28,481 bases of DNA, from the IMG/VR virus record IMGVR_UViG_3300032087_001340, positions 1 to 28,481 of that record, one strand, 5' to 3'. Under the pieces are notes generated by a model that had not been told where the DNA came from, did not search any database, and saw only the letters and a program-made list of their open reading frames with translations. Positions 1 through 6,356 of the stretch are shown in pieces; position 1 is the first letter of the stretch; the number at the start of each line of letters is the position of its first letter. Both the position numbers and the translations under genes were made by a program. The stretch is from a virus.

Positions 1-306
1 CATGATGGTTGATTTGCATCCTTTCACAATCAGTTCTGATCTGTTGTATTCGAACATTCCGGATGCGACTGTTGCACGTTCTAATTCATCGAAGACCTTC
101 TTGCTTTGTTTATATATCGGTGACACCCATGCAATTTGACTGCCTGGTTTATTTATCGCCCAGAATAACATTTGATTGATGCAGAGTAATGTCTTTCCGA
201 ACTGCCGACCAATATTCAACACATAATATTTCGCATCATCTTGATTGATGCTATTATGAATAATCCGTTGATTTGAATGTGGTTTATACCCCTTAATCGT
301 TGCCAT
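1..306 (-). CDS. terL: Terminase large subunit, N-terminal 102 residues (partial)
   Basis: ATPase/nuclease motor that packages DNA into the prohead. Only the N-terminal 102 codons are here; the frame is open to the window edge. A classical terminase Walker A variant, GRQFGKT, lies at residues 33-39, and the stretch WVSPIYKQSKKVFDEL after it fits the usual second strand and helix of the packaging ATPase. Walker B and the nuclease domain must lie beyond position 1. The ATG at 306 overlaps the end of the small terminase gene by 14 nt, the usual terS-terL coupling. Family assignment is firm because of the motif plus neighbour; the subfamily cannot be decided from this fragment. Confidence 0.9.
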   Translation of the reverse strand, partial: MATIKGYKPHSNQRIIHNSINQDDAKYYVLNIGRQFGKTLLCINQMLFWAINKPGSQIAWVSPIYKQSKKVFDELERATVASGMFEYNRSELIVKGCKSTIM

Positions 307-700
307 CGAAATCGAACTTGTCAACATTGCGTTGTTCGATGTGTTGCTTGTCGTGCATTCCTAACTTATTCTTTGCGTAGAATATTCCTTTGCCTTCGTT
401 TGCAACTATGTCACGTGCCAAAGCATTAAACACTTCGTTAATTCTTTTTATAGTGTTCGATTTTAGGCTATCATCAGAATTCAACCAGTCGTACCAAGTT
501 GTTCGTGCAATGAATGACATTCCTTTGGTTTTCGGCAACCATATGCGCAAGAAGAAGTCAATTGTCGGAATGTGTCTATCTGGCACGTTCACAACTTTAC
601 CAGAACCAGCCACGTGTGGTCTTGTATGATTCCAGCATTCTTCGATGTATTCATATGCGAATGTTTCAAGTTGTTCTATTTCTTCGTGAGAATATGCCAT
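293..700 (-). CDS. terS: Terminase small subunit
   Basis: Protein of 135 residues that should recognise the packaging site and recruit the large subunit. It has the layout of the gp3-like/Terminase small-subunit group: an N-terminal helical part, an HTH-like segment around residues 45-75 containing IPTIDFFLRIW and TTWYDWL, and the C-terminal signature KNKLGMHDKQ, which is close to the KNxFGWxDK motif common in that group. The 3' end overlaps the start of the large terminase gene. Start ATG at 700 follows an A/T-rich leader without a Shine-Dalgarno motif. Function is inferred from motif and position. Confidence 0.82.
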   Translation of the reverse strand: MAYSHEEIEQLETFAYEYIEECWNHTRPHVAGSGKVVNVPDRHIPTIDFFLRIWLPKTKGMSFIARTTWYDWLNSDDSLKSNTIKRINEVFNALARDIVANEGKGIFYAKNKLGMHDKQHIEQRNVDKFDFDGND

Positions 701-721
701 ATATATTGTGTTCGCTTGTAT

Positions 722-838
722 TTACACATCTTTTTTTTTATTGTATTCTATTTTCTTTTTTGTCGCTTTGATAACTTTATCACGAATCTCTGGTGTGATT
801 TCTTTCCGTATTTTGTTCAATAACTTATTTCTTTTCAT
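722..838 (-). CDS. Small basic protein, 38 aa
   Basis: Short reading frame that starts at 838, only 2 nt after the stop of the upstream gene, and ends 21 nt before the small terminase start, so it fills the gap in a tightly packed operon. The product is rich in Lys/Arg and probably one or two helices (KEITPEIRDKVIKATKKKI in the middle). I recognise no family. The strong basic character would fit nucleic-acid contact, but that is inference. It is supported only by frame, spacing and lack of another gene in this gap. Confidence 0.5.
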   Translation of the reverse strand: MKRNKLLNKIRKEITPEIRDKVIKATKKKIEYNKKKDV

Positions 839-840
839 AC

Positions 841-1035
841 TTACACAGATTTATCGAAATACTTCACCATGACCACGATGCACTTCTGAATGGTCTGATC
901 TTCATATAGTTCTTTCAGTCTGACGTTCAATTCTCGCTTTGTTTCGAACACTGGTGTTTGTGCATATTTAAGCATTTCATCTTCAATGAATGTATATTCA
1001 ATCCGATATCCTTTGTGTAATGTGTCGTAATGCAT
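841..1035 (-). CDS. Hypothetical protein, 64 aa
   Basis: Small soluble protein of unknown function. The start ATG at 1035 overlaps the stop of the upstream SAP-like gene, and its stop is 2 nt from the next ATG, so it is part of the same operon. No membrane segment, cysteine motif or known domain is visible. The N-terminal half (GYRIEYTFIEDEML) suggests a beta hairpin and the rest suggests a helix followed by a strand. Confidence 0.62.
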   Translation of the reverse strand: MHYDTLHKGYRIEYTFIEDEMLKYAQTPVFETKRELNVRLKELYEDQTIQKCIVVMVKYFDKSV

Positions 1036-1373
1036 TATGATAGTAATTTGATCAGATCAGCTTTCGTTGTTCCTTTTGTTGTTTTGATGCCTTTGTCTTT
1101 GACTGCTTTGCGCAGTTCTTGATATGTCATTGTTGCTGGATCTTTGACACCTTTGAATTGTAGCACTGGTCTTGATTCCATTTGTTGTTGATATGCACTG
1201 ACATCATACATTGCATTTCGAATGCACGTTCCGCAATCCAGGTTTATCAGTTCGGTGCATCCGATGTGTTTTGTCAGTTCAGCAAGTTCACGTTTTTCGG
1301 TCATGCTGATGCTGAACGAACCAGTCTGCATCAGTCGAATGATTTGTGCTTGAAGTTTATCGCTTACGTTCAT
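1035..1373 (-). CDS. SAP-like domain protein with CxxC motif
   Basis: Protein of 112 residues. The C-terminal 30 residues (about 82-112, beginning MTYQELRKAVKDKGI and ending in KADLIKLL) have the helix-extended-helix pattern of SAP/Rho-N-like DNA-binding motifs. A cysteine cluster (C39, C47, C50; the last two as CGTC) could bind a metal, although only three cysteines are close together. It sits between the sigma-like/membrane genes and the terminase genes, so a role in late transcription or DNA recognition during packaging is possible but inferred. The 5' end overlaps the membrane-protein gene by 17 nt. Confidence 0.66.
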   Translation of the reverse strand: MNVSDKLQAQIIRLMQTGSFSISMTEKRELAELTKHIGCTELINLDCGTCIRNAMYDVSAYQQQMESRPVLQFKGVKDPATMTYQELRKAVKDKGIKTTKGTTKADLIKLLS

Positions 1374-1569
1374 ATGTTAAAATTAAAGACATTAGAGAAT
1401 ATGCAATCGGTGCGCACCATATATGTTCGACATCGAATGTGAACAACAGAATTATTGCAATCCATGTTGATAGGCATGGTGCGCAGTTGAATGGTTTAAT
1501 GTTAGGAAGTGGAATTGTCATCAGAATCATTGCTGTTCCGATGCTTGTCATAATTATTTCGAACATCAT
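1357..1569 (-). CDS. Small integral membrane protein with CxxC
   Basis: Seventy residues with a hydrophobic N-terminal helix (about 4-20), the motif KPFNCAPCLSTW (CxxC at 29-32), a second hydrophobic helix from about 33 and a third from about 50 to 65, then a charged tail. Short proteins with a conserved Cys-x-x-Cys-Leu-Ser-x-Trp between membrane helices are common in phages of Bacteroidota; their function is unknown to me. It overlaps the sigma-like gene by 68 nt and the SAP-like gene by 17 nt. The long overlap makes an internal start (for example at 1551) possible. The coherent hydrophobic pattern argues that the frame is real. Confidence 0.6.
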   Translation of the reverse strand: MMFEIIMTSIGTAMILMTIPLPNIKPFNCAPCLSTWIAIILLFTFDVEHIWCAPIAYSLMSLILTYERKR

Positions 1570-1972
1570 CTTTGAATTGTTTAATAGTTTGTACGATTGA
1601 ATCTTTGTTTATTTTGGTATTCTTTTGAATCTCACGATATGACATACCACTGATATGTAGTTTTGCGATGTTTCTGCGATACCAGTCACTGATGTCATGT
1701 GGTTCACCATCGATATAGTCACGAAGGAATTTCTTGTATTCAGATTCTTCATACTCTGAATTGATCTCTGGTGTGATATTTTCGTTCAGTTCGTGGTGCA
1801 GTGATTTGTATTGTTGGTTGAACTCTGAATTGTGCCAGTTCCATTGTTGATAGCAACATCGTGCGAAGTATGCTGGAACATCATCGATTTGTTTCTTGTG
1901 CATGATCAGATATACATGATTGATCAGATCATATGTCAGCTTGTGTTCGTTTGTCACTTTCGATGCAATCAT
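1502..1972 (-). CDS. Sigma-70-like / HTH transcription factor
   Basis: Protein of 156 residues from the ATG at 1972 (a GTG at 2017 would overlap the upstream gene, so the ATG 17 nt after that stop is preferred). The N-terminal third (DLINHVYLIMHKK, then YFARCCYQQWNW) has the look of a divergent sigma region 2. The C-terminal part contains a region-4-like HTH: HISGMSYREIQKNTKINKDS then VQTIKQF. The last 15 residues are a low-complexity Asn/Ser/Asp tail. If it is a sigma factor it could redirect host polymerase to phage middle or late genes. It could instead be a simple HTH protein; the region 2 match is weak and judged by eye. Confidence 0.6.
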   Translation of the reverse strand: MIASKVTNEHKLTYDLINHVYLIMHKKQIDDVPAYFARCCYQQWNWHNSEFNQQYKSLHHELNENITPEINSEYEESEYKKFLRDYIDGEPHDISDWYRRNIAKLHISGMSYREIQKNTKINKDSIVQTIKQFKDDVRNNYDKHRNSNDSDDNSTS

Positions 1973-1988
1973 ATATGGTTCATTTGTA

Positions 1989-2228
1989 TTAAAGAAATGA
2001 TTTTGATTGTTGCACACCTTTTTTCAGATTGTCATATTCTGTGAGTAAATATAACAAATTTTGTTTAATGACTTTGCATTGTTCTGATCGTGATGGATTA
2101 GGATACGAATTGACCAGTTCGATATCGGTATAAACGAAACGATGCAGATCTTGAATAAATCCAAGTCTGCACCGAATAGAACAGTTTTTCTTTTGTAGCA
2201 GTTGTTCTGTTATTTCATCGAATGTCAT
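1989..2228 (-). CDS. Hypothetical protein, 79 aa
   Basis: Small, probably helical protein of unknown function. Its ATG overlaps the stop codon of the DUF3127 gene (TGATG), the usual translational coupling in this operon. It has two cysteines in NCSIRC near residue 17, and no membrane segment. Nothing in the sequence suggests a specific role beyond its place between recombination genes and the sigma-like gene. Confidence 0.62.
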   Translation of the reverse strand: MTFDEITEQLLQKKNCSIRCRLGFIQDLHRFVYTDIELVNSYPNPSRSEQCKVIKQNLLYLLTEYDNLKKGVQQSKSFL

Positions 2229-2524
2229 CAGAATGGTGTTTCATTCGATTCTGATGTTTCTTTGACTTCTTGATCGATCTTCCATCCATGCACGTTCACG
2301 AAATACTTTCCGTTCCATTCACGACCACGCAGATTGATGTGAATCGTTGCTTCTTGTCCTTCGATTATGTTGTTCAGCTTGTCAACATTATCTTGTATGA
2401 ATTCGACTGGTATATGTTGTTCATATTTGTCATCAGTTGTTGTGATGACCACTTGTCGCTTTCTGAATTTGTCGTTCACTTGTTCTGTGTCAAACACGTG
2501 CTTGATTGTTCCTTTTATTTCCAT
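2228..2524 (-). CDS. DUF3127 domain protein, OB-fold-like (possible ssDNA-binding protein)
   Basis: Protein of 98 residues that matches the DUF3127 pattern: start MEIKGTIKHVF, a central stretch with HIPVEFIQDNVDKLNNI, and a late strand pair with LRGREWNGKYF followed by GWKI. DUF3127 proteins are widespread in Bacteroidota and look like single-stranded-DNA-binding OB folds; the short acidic C-terminal end (ESNETPF) resembles the acidic tip of SSB proteins. It lies directly after the exonuclease gene, which supports a role in recombination or replication as an SSB substitute. The family call is from remembered pattern; the DNA-binding role is inferred. Confidence 0.78.
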   Translation of the reverse strand: MEIKGTIKHVFDTEQVNDKFRKRQVVITTTDDKYEQHIPVEFIQDNVDKLNNIIEGQEATIHINLRGREWNGKYFVNVHGWKIDQEVKETSESNETPF

Positions 2525-3150
2525 TATTTATTTTTATTATTTAACAGATTGATGTATTCAGTGTAATATTCAATCGATGCTTTACATCGTTCTTCACATT
2601 CTTGTTCCCATTCTTCTGATCGTTCAAACGATACTATTGTCACACGATGTTCTGGTGCTATGTGTTCGACTTTGTGAATATCCCAGTTATCCCATTCGTT
2701 TAATAGTTCATCTGGTGTTGATGACATACAGAATGCAACTTGTGCAGATTGCTTGTTGTATAGCATCATGTATCCTCTGACCTGGTGCTGATAGTCTTTG
2801 ACATCTGCATCTTCTGGAAGTGCTGGAAATGTTTCCAACGAAAAAGATGACTTTATATCGATGATAATGTCATCACCTACAATATCCGCTTCACCAGTCA
2901 AGAAGTCGTTTGTGATGCGCTCTGTGTTCTTGACATGATCAGTGAAGAATACTGAATTGTATAGTTGAATCGAATCGTTTTCCACTTGAATACCTTTGTC
3001 CAGATATTTGTTTTTCAGTTCCGTTTCGTATCCATAAAAGTCTTGTTTTGCGATGTCACGAATATATGACTTTGCTGTTTGTGACAAGAATTCTGACTTC
3101 GATCTTGGTCTTGTCATTATCTTTCCGAGTGCTGAACATCTGATCTTCAT
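2524..3150 (-). CDS. YqaJ/lambda-Exo-type PD-(D/E)XK exonuclease
   Basis: Protein of 208 residues with the layout of viral recombination exonucleases. Visible residues: E57 in KGIQVEN, D89 in LTGEADIV, then D98-I-K100 in IIIDIKSS, and the helix YQHQVRGYMML at 120-130 that carries the conserved Gln/Tyr. These make the PD-(D/E)XK core. It should resect double-strand ends to leave single strands for annealing. The ATG overlaps the stop of the upstream partner gene (ATGA), and a DUF3127 protein follows, forming a small recombination module. Functional family is well supported; exact subfamily (YqaJ or Cas4-like) is not certain. Confidence 0.8.
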   Translation of the reverse strand: MKIRCSALGKIMTRPRSKSEFLSQTAKSYIRDIAKQDFYGYETELKNKYLDKGIQVENDSIQLYNSVFFTDHVKNTERITNDFLTGEADIVGDDIIIDIKSSFSLETFPALPEDADVKDYQHQVRGYMMLYNKQSAQVAFCMSSTPDELLNEWDNWDIHKVEHIAPEHRVTIVSFERSEEWEQECEERCKASIEYYTEYINLLNNKNK

Positions 3151-3611
3151 ATCGCATCGATTTGTGACTGTTGTGCATCAGTCAGTTCATACTTCGTTGT
3201 TATAGATTCCTTTGTGACCTTTCCATCTTGCAGTGCTTTGATTGCTTTTGCGAATCGATCTGATGTCAGTGATGGAAGTGCTTTTGGTTTAACTGGTTCT
3301 ATTCTCAATGCTTCGACTGTTTGACCGAATGCAGACACCATGGTCACATATAGTGTGACGTTCAATCCGTTCCATTCTTCGATGTAATTCGTTCCATGTG
3401 CTTTTGCGATTGCTTTGCAGTTGGTCACGTTCAGAATCATCGGTTTTCCTTCTGTGAAATGTGCAACAATACAATCATCTGACTTGCCATCAGAACCTTG
3501 CACTTTTTCTTGAATCACTTCTTTGATTGTCACGATACGTTTTTCACCTTGCTGAAAGTCGTATGCACCGAGATAGTTCGGATTAGTTAATTTTTTCCAA
3601 TGTGTTTTCAT
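3147..3611 (-). CDS. Recombination-associated protein, exonuclease partner
   Basis: Protein of 154 residues. An upstream in-frame ATG exists at 3635, but it lies within the -7 promoter element; the ATG at 3611 (MKTHWKKLTNPNYLGAY) sits at the end of a conserved leader and is chosen. The pattern LGAYDFQQGEKRIVTIKEV, ILNVTNCKAI and EEWNGLNVTLYV is, as I remember, shared by many phage proteins encoded just before YqaJ-type exonucleases. By position it could be an ssDNA-binding or annealing partner, but I know of no proven activity. First gene after promoter P1. Confidence 0.66.
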   Translation of the reverse strand: MKTHWKKLTNPNYLGAYDFQQGEKRIVTIKEVIQEKVQGSDGKSDDCIVAHFTEGKPMILNVTNCKAIAKAHGTNYIEEWNGLNVTLYVTMVSAFGQTVEALRIEPVKPKALPSLTSDRFAKAIKALQDGKVTKESITTKYELTDAQQSQIDAI

Positions 3612-3664
3612 AAAAATTGATTTTTGTTTGAACAAATATAATCATTCAGAACAAATTATCAAAT
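3607..3664 (-). repeat. Promoter/leader repeat, copy 1
   Basis: About 58 bp that recurs with few differences at 11617-11673. The segment from the start codon back to the -7 element differs at only two positions over about 42 nt; the -33 half is less conserved but keeps AATTATCAAAT on the plus strand. Both copies end in the start codon of the first gene of an operon. Confidence 0.85.
3623..3663 (-). promoter_or_regulatory. Promoter P1 with palindromic operator candidate
   Basis: On the minus strand there is TTTG (3660-3663), a 19-nt spacer, then TATATTTG (3633-3640), which matches the Bacteroidota -33/-7 consensus (TTTG / TAnnTTTG). A palindrome with 6-nt arms (TTTGTT, 2-nt centre, AACAAA on the plus strand, 3623-3636) covers the end of the -7 element and the probable start point. 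The leader before the ATG at 3611 is only about 15-20 nt. It should drive the recombination, sigma-like and terminase genes. The -33 element overlaps the last bases of the upstream gene. Confidence 0.8.
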
Positions 3665-4024
3665 ATTTACACATTCAGATGAATAAAATTGTTCTGTTGC
3701 ATTGATAATCGATTTCAGTCGTTTTCGCAAGATATTGGAATTGTGACAGATTTCAAAATATTCTAATCGTTCAGCTTCTTCAATCAAGATATCAATCCAT
3801 TCAACCATTTCGATTGCATTCAGATACGATTGAACATCTTCCTTGCATGATTCATATATACGTTCAAAGATATCATCTTCATTGCCATTGATTAAGAAGT
3901 TGAAAATCTGATCAAGCGGAACATATTTGAATTCAAATTCATGCGCTTCAACAAACACTTCTTCAAACACGTGGAGCAATACATATGATTGCATCACTGG
4001 TAGATTCATTCGTTCATTGTCCAT
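3659..4024 (-). CDS. Hypothetical acidic helical protein, 121 aa
   Basis: Protein of unknown function, rich in Glu and aromatic residues and mostly helical by eye (for example MVEWIDILIEEAERLEYF). No catalytic motif is visible. It is the last gene of the operon that starts at promoter P2; its 3' end overlaps the -33 element of promoter P1. Its start overlaps the end of the VRR-NUC gene by 19 nt. Confidence 0.62.
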   Translation of the reverse strand: MDNERMNLPVMQSYVLLHVFEEVFVEAHEFEFKYVPLDQIFNFLINGNEDDIFERIYESCKEDVQSYLNAIEMVEWIDILIEEAERLEYFEICHNSNILRKRLKSIINATEQFYSSECVNI

Positions 4025-4254
4025 ACTTCAACGTTCATACCATACTTTTCACGAAGTTCTTTGATTCTGAAATCTTGCAGTTTCGATGTCACACCACCTT
4101 TCGCTTTGACTTCGATGAATATCGGTTCTTCACCTTTCTTGAATGCAACAATATCTGGAATGCCATTCACATTCGTTTTGATCAGTTTAATGACATACCA
4201 TCCATCAGATTTCAGTTTGTCCATTATCTGCTTTTGATATCGTTGTTCGTTCAT
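4006..4254 (-). CDS. VRR-NUC domain nuclease
   Basis: Stand-alone VRR-NUC protein of 82 residues, about the usual size for the phage form. The active-site pattern is complete: PD at 33-34 in NGIPDIVAF, E48-x-K50 in FIEVKAKGG, and Q60 further on. Members of this family cleave Holliday junctions or other branched DNA and are often found next to SNF2/DEAD-type helicases in phages, as here (the SF2 helicase is two genes upstream). Role: resolving branched intermediates before packaging, inferred. Confidence 0.85.
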   Translation of the reverse strand: MNEQRYQKQIMDKLKSDGWYVIKLIKTNVNGIPDIVAFKKGEEPIFIEVKAKGGVTSKLQDFRIKELREKYGMNVEVWTMNE

Positions 4255-4275
4255 ATTGTATTGTGTTGATTTGTA

Positions 4276-5130
4276 TTAAAGTCCGCAATATCCAGAATCA
4301 CATTCATTGAAATCATCATCGAACAATTCAAGTTGTGTTTTATGGTTTTTGATCTTGTCATATGTCACACCAGTCTTGAATGTTCCGTTTGACAAATATT
4401 CTTGTTTCACGAACCATTGAAATTGTTTTGGTGCTTTGTTTGACATATGCTTCAAAAATATTTCTGAACGATGGAAACAACCGACACAATTGTTCATGTA
4501 TGCAAATCGAACTGGTTTATCTTTCCAGTATTCTTCAATGTTATCTTTAAAAATACCATTTTCAATCAATGGAAAAGTGGCTTTTCTATATTTCAATTCT
4601 TTCCATTTGTTGTTCCCATTCTTATGTTTACCGATGTTAAATTTAAATGTTTCAATACCATCTTCATTTGCACGTTCAATCATATTCTTTGCTCTGCGCA
4701 TTTCGTTTGCTCTGAATCCGATTCGCATTTCAATCGGCAAATCAGTATTTTGATAACACCATTGAGCAATCGATTTTATTTTCATGTCAATGGTACAATA
4801 TCTTTGAACTTTATTTGGCAGATAAACATTTCCATTTTTCATTGTATATTTTGAAATAACTTCTTCAAAAGTTTGATTAGATATCCAGAATATTTCTTGA
4901 CCGATAAATTGTTCCAGATCAAGCATTGTGTATATAATATCATCCATTTCAAGTGTTCCGATGAATTCATGTCCTATTTTGTCAGAAACAATTTGTCTGA
5001 TTTTTTTATCTGGAAACATTACATCTGAATCATTTGTTCTTACAAGTGAAAAAATATTGTAATCAGCTGGATAATGAACCGCAATGAATGAAGATGTTTT
5101 TCCACCAGATAAACTGTTGATTGTTTTCAT
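4276..5130 (-). CDS. PAPS-reductase-like PP-loop protein (adenine nucleotide alpha hydrolase family)
   Basis: Protein of 284 residues. It opens with the PP-loop NSLSGGKTSS (residues 5-14), which binds ATP in PAPS reductases, DndC and related enzymes. Further family features are RYCTIDMK (110-117), a cysteine pair NNCVGC (C215, C218) and a cysteine-bearing tail CDSGYCGL at the extreme C-terminus; together these could hold a metal or an iron-sulfur cluster. It is common in phages beside methyltransferases, but the substrate is unknown. True sulfate assimilation is unlikely without the rest of that pathway; nucleotide, RNA or DNA modification is more plausible. Coupled to the SF2 helicase gene by ATGA. 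Confidence 0.82.
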   Translation of the reverse strand: MKTINSLSGGKTSSFIAVHYPADYNIFSLVRTNDSDVMFPDKKIRQIVSDKIGHEFIGTLEMDDIIYTMLDLEQFIGQEIFWISNQTFEEVISKYTMKNGNVYLPNKVQRYCTIDMKIKSIAQWCYQNTDLPIEMRIGFRANEMRRAKNMIERANEDGIETFKFNIGKHKNGNNKWKELKYRKATFPLIENGIFKDNIEEYWKDKPVRFAYMNNCVGCFHRSEIFLKHMSNKAPKQFQWFVKQEYLSNGTFKTGVTYDKIKNHKTQLELFDDDFNECDSGYCGL

Positions 5131-6356
5131 TTAATGCTTTTATTGAAGTGTTTCAATGTATAATCTTTTTTTGACATCACCGTTTTGTATATGTCATGTT
5201 CGATTCCGTTTTCAGAGAATATCCAGAATACATCATTCTTTTTTCTTTGCATTGTTGTCAATCGATCACGTGACTGCCAATATGATACTGCACTGAAATC
5301 GATATTCAGATAGACCAGGTAGTCAGCACTTGACAGATTCACACCTTCACGACCAGAGACAATCTGTAATGCAATCCACTTTGATTCGTCTGAATTGAAT
5401 TCATCGATGTCAGTTGTGATTCGTTGACCAAGAACATCACACAACATATCAAATTCAGCACGAAACTTGTAAAAGATAGCAATCTTCTTTGTGTAAAATT
5501 TGCCTTGTATGAATTCAGCTTTCGATTTGTCCAGCACCATTGATTGACCAGATTCGAATTTAATCGTGCCAGAATACATCTGATGACATTTCTGCATCAG
5601 TTTCACACCAGTATCTGCAAGAATCACTTCTGATTTTCCTTCGATCACAAGATGTTTCTTCAATCGATTGATGTATTCATATGTCTTGTCTTGCATTCGT
5701 ACATTCAGAATCGTTTCATTCACTTGTGTTTCGAATCCAGCACTTGATTGTGTGAAGTATATCATATAATCTTGAATCCATCCGTTGATTTTGTCTTGAT
5801 CAGCATCTGAATAGTCGTTCACTGGATTGCCATGCGCAACATATTTTTGCTTCTTGTTCACAAAGTCATTTGCCCATTTGTAAAAAGTTGACCATCGTTT
5901 GAATGGCGATCTGTTCGACACCCAGAATTGATGATATATCTGCGACCATGATTCTGGTGATGGTGTTCCAGAAAGAAATATCATCGGCAGATGTGCGAAT
6001 CGTTGCTTGAATAGTCGTGCAGATTTGTTCGGCTTTGGAAATGCTCCGAATCTGTGATGTTCATCGTGAATGACCAGATCGAATTGACCTTCAATCTTGT
6101 GCATCGATTCATCATTGATGCAAGTCAGTTTGAAATATTTATCATATTCGAAATCAGTATAGTCAGATTCAATTGAACTGATTGCTTTCTTTTTAGTTAG
6201 CAACAAAACAGATTGCGCACCATACAATCGTGCAGTTTCGAATGCTGTCAGTGTTTTTCCAGTGCGCACTTCCATCGCTAGATATACGATTCCGAACTTT
6301 GTCAATCTGACATCAGCATTTTGTGCAATCTGGATCTGGTAGTCACGCAGTTTCAT
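5127..6356 (-). CDS. SF2 (DEAD/SNF2-like) helicase
   Basis: Compact helicase of 409 residues. Motif I is MEVRTGKT (28-35), motif II is DEHH (98-101), motif III is LSGTP (128-132), motif V is GREGVNL (335-341) and motif VI is YWQSRDR (359-365). Both RecA-like domains are thus present, with an insertion of about 200 residues between them. This is the phage SNF2-like class that often accompanies VRR-NUC nucleases. It could remodel forks or branched DNA. It is coupled by overlapping stop/start codons to both neighbours (C5 methyltransferase upstream, PP-loop protein downstream). Confidence 0.87.
   Translation of the reverse strand: MKLRDYQIQIAQNADVRLTKFGIVYLAMEVRTGKTLTAFETARLYGAQSVLLLTKKKAISSIESDYTDFEYDKYFKLTCINDESMHKIEGQFDLVIHDEHHRFGAFPKPNKSARLFKQRFAHLPMIFLSGTPSPESWSQIYHQFWVSNRSPFKRWSTFYKWANDFVNKKQKYVAHGNPVNDYSDADQDKINGWIQDYMIYFTQSSAGFETQVNETILNVRMQDKTYEYINRLKKHLVIEGKSEVILADTGVKLMQKCHQMYSGTIKFESGQSMVLDKSKAEFIQGKFYTKKIAIFYKFRAEFDMLCDVLGQRITTDIDEFNSDESKWIALQIVSGREGVNLSSADYLVYLNIDFSAVSYWQSRDRLTTMQRKKNDVFWIFSENGIEHDIYKTVMSKKDYTLKHFNKSIK

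Noticed and set aside
3611-3635. N-terminal extension MFKQKSIF of the gene at 3147, and similar MLKQKPIF at 11622-11645
   Set aside because: The similarity of the two extensions comes from the promoter repeat. The upstream ATGs lie within the -7 elements, so they would not be on the transcripts from these promoters.
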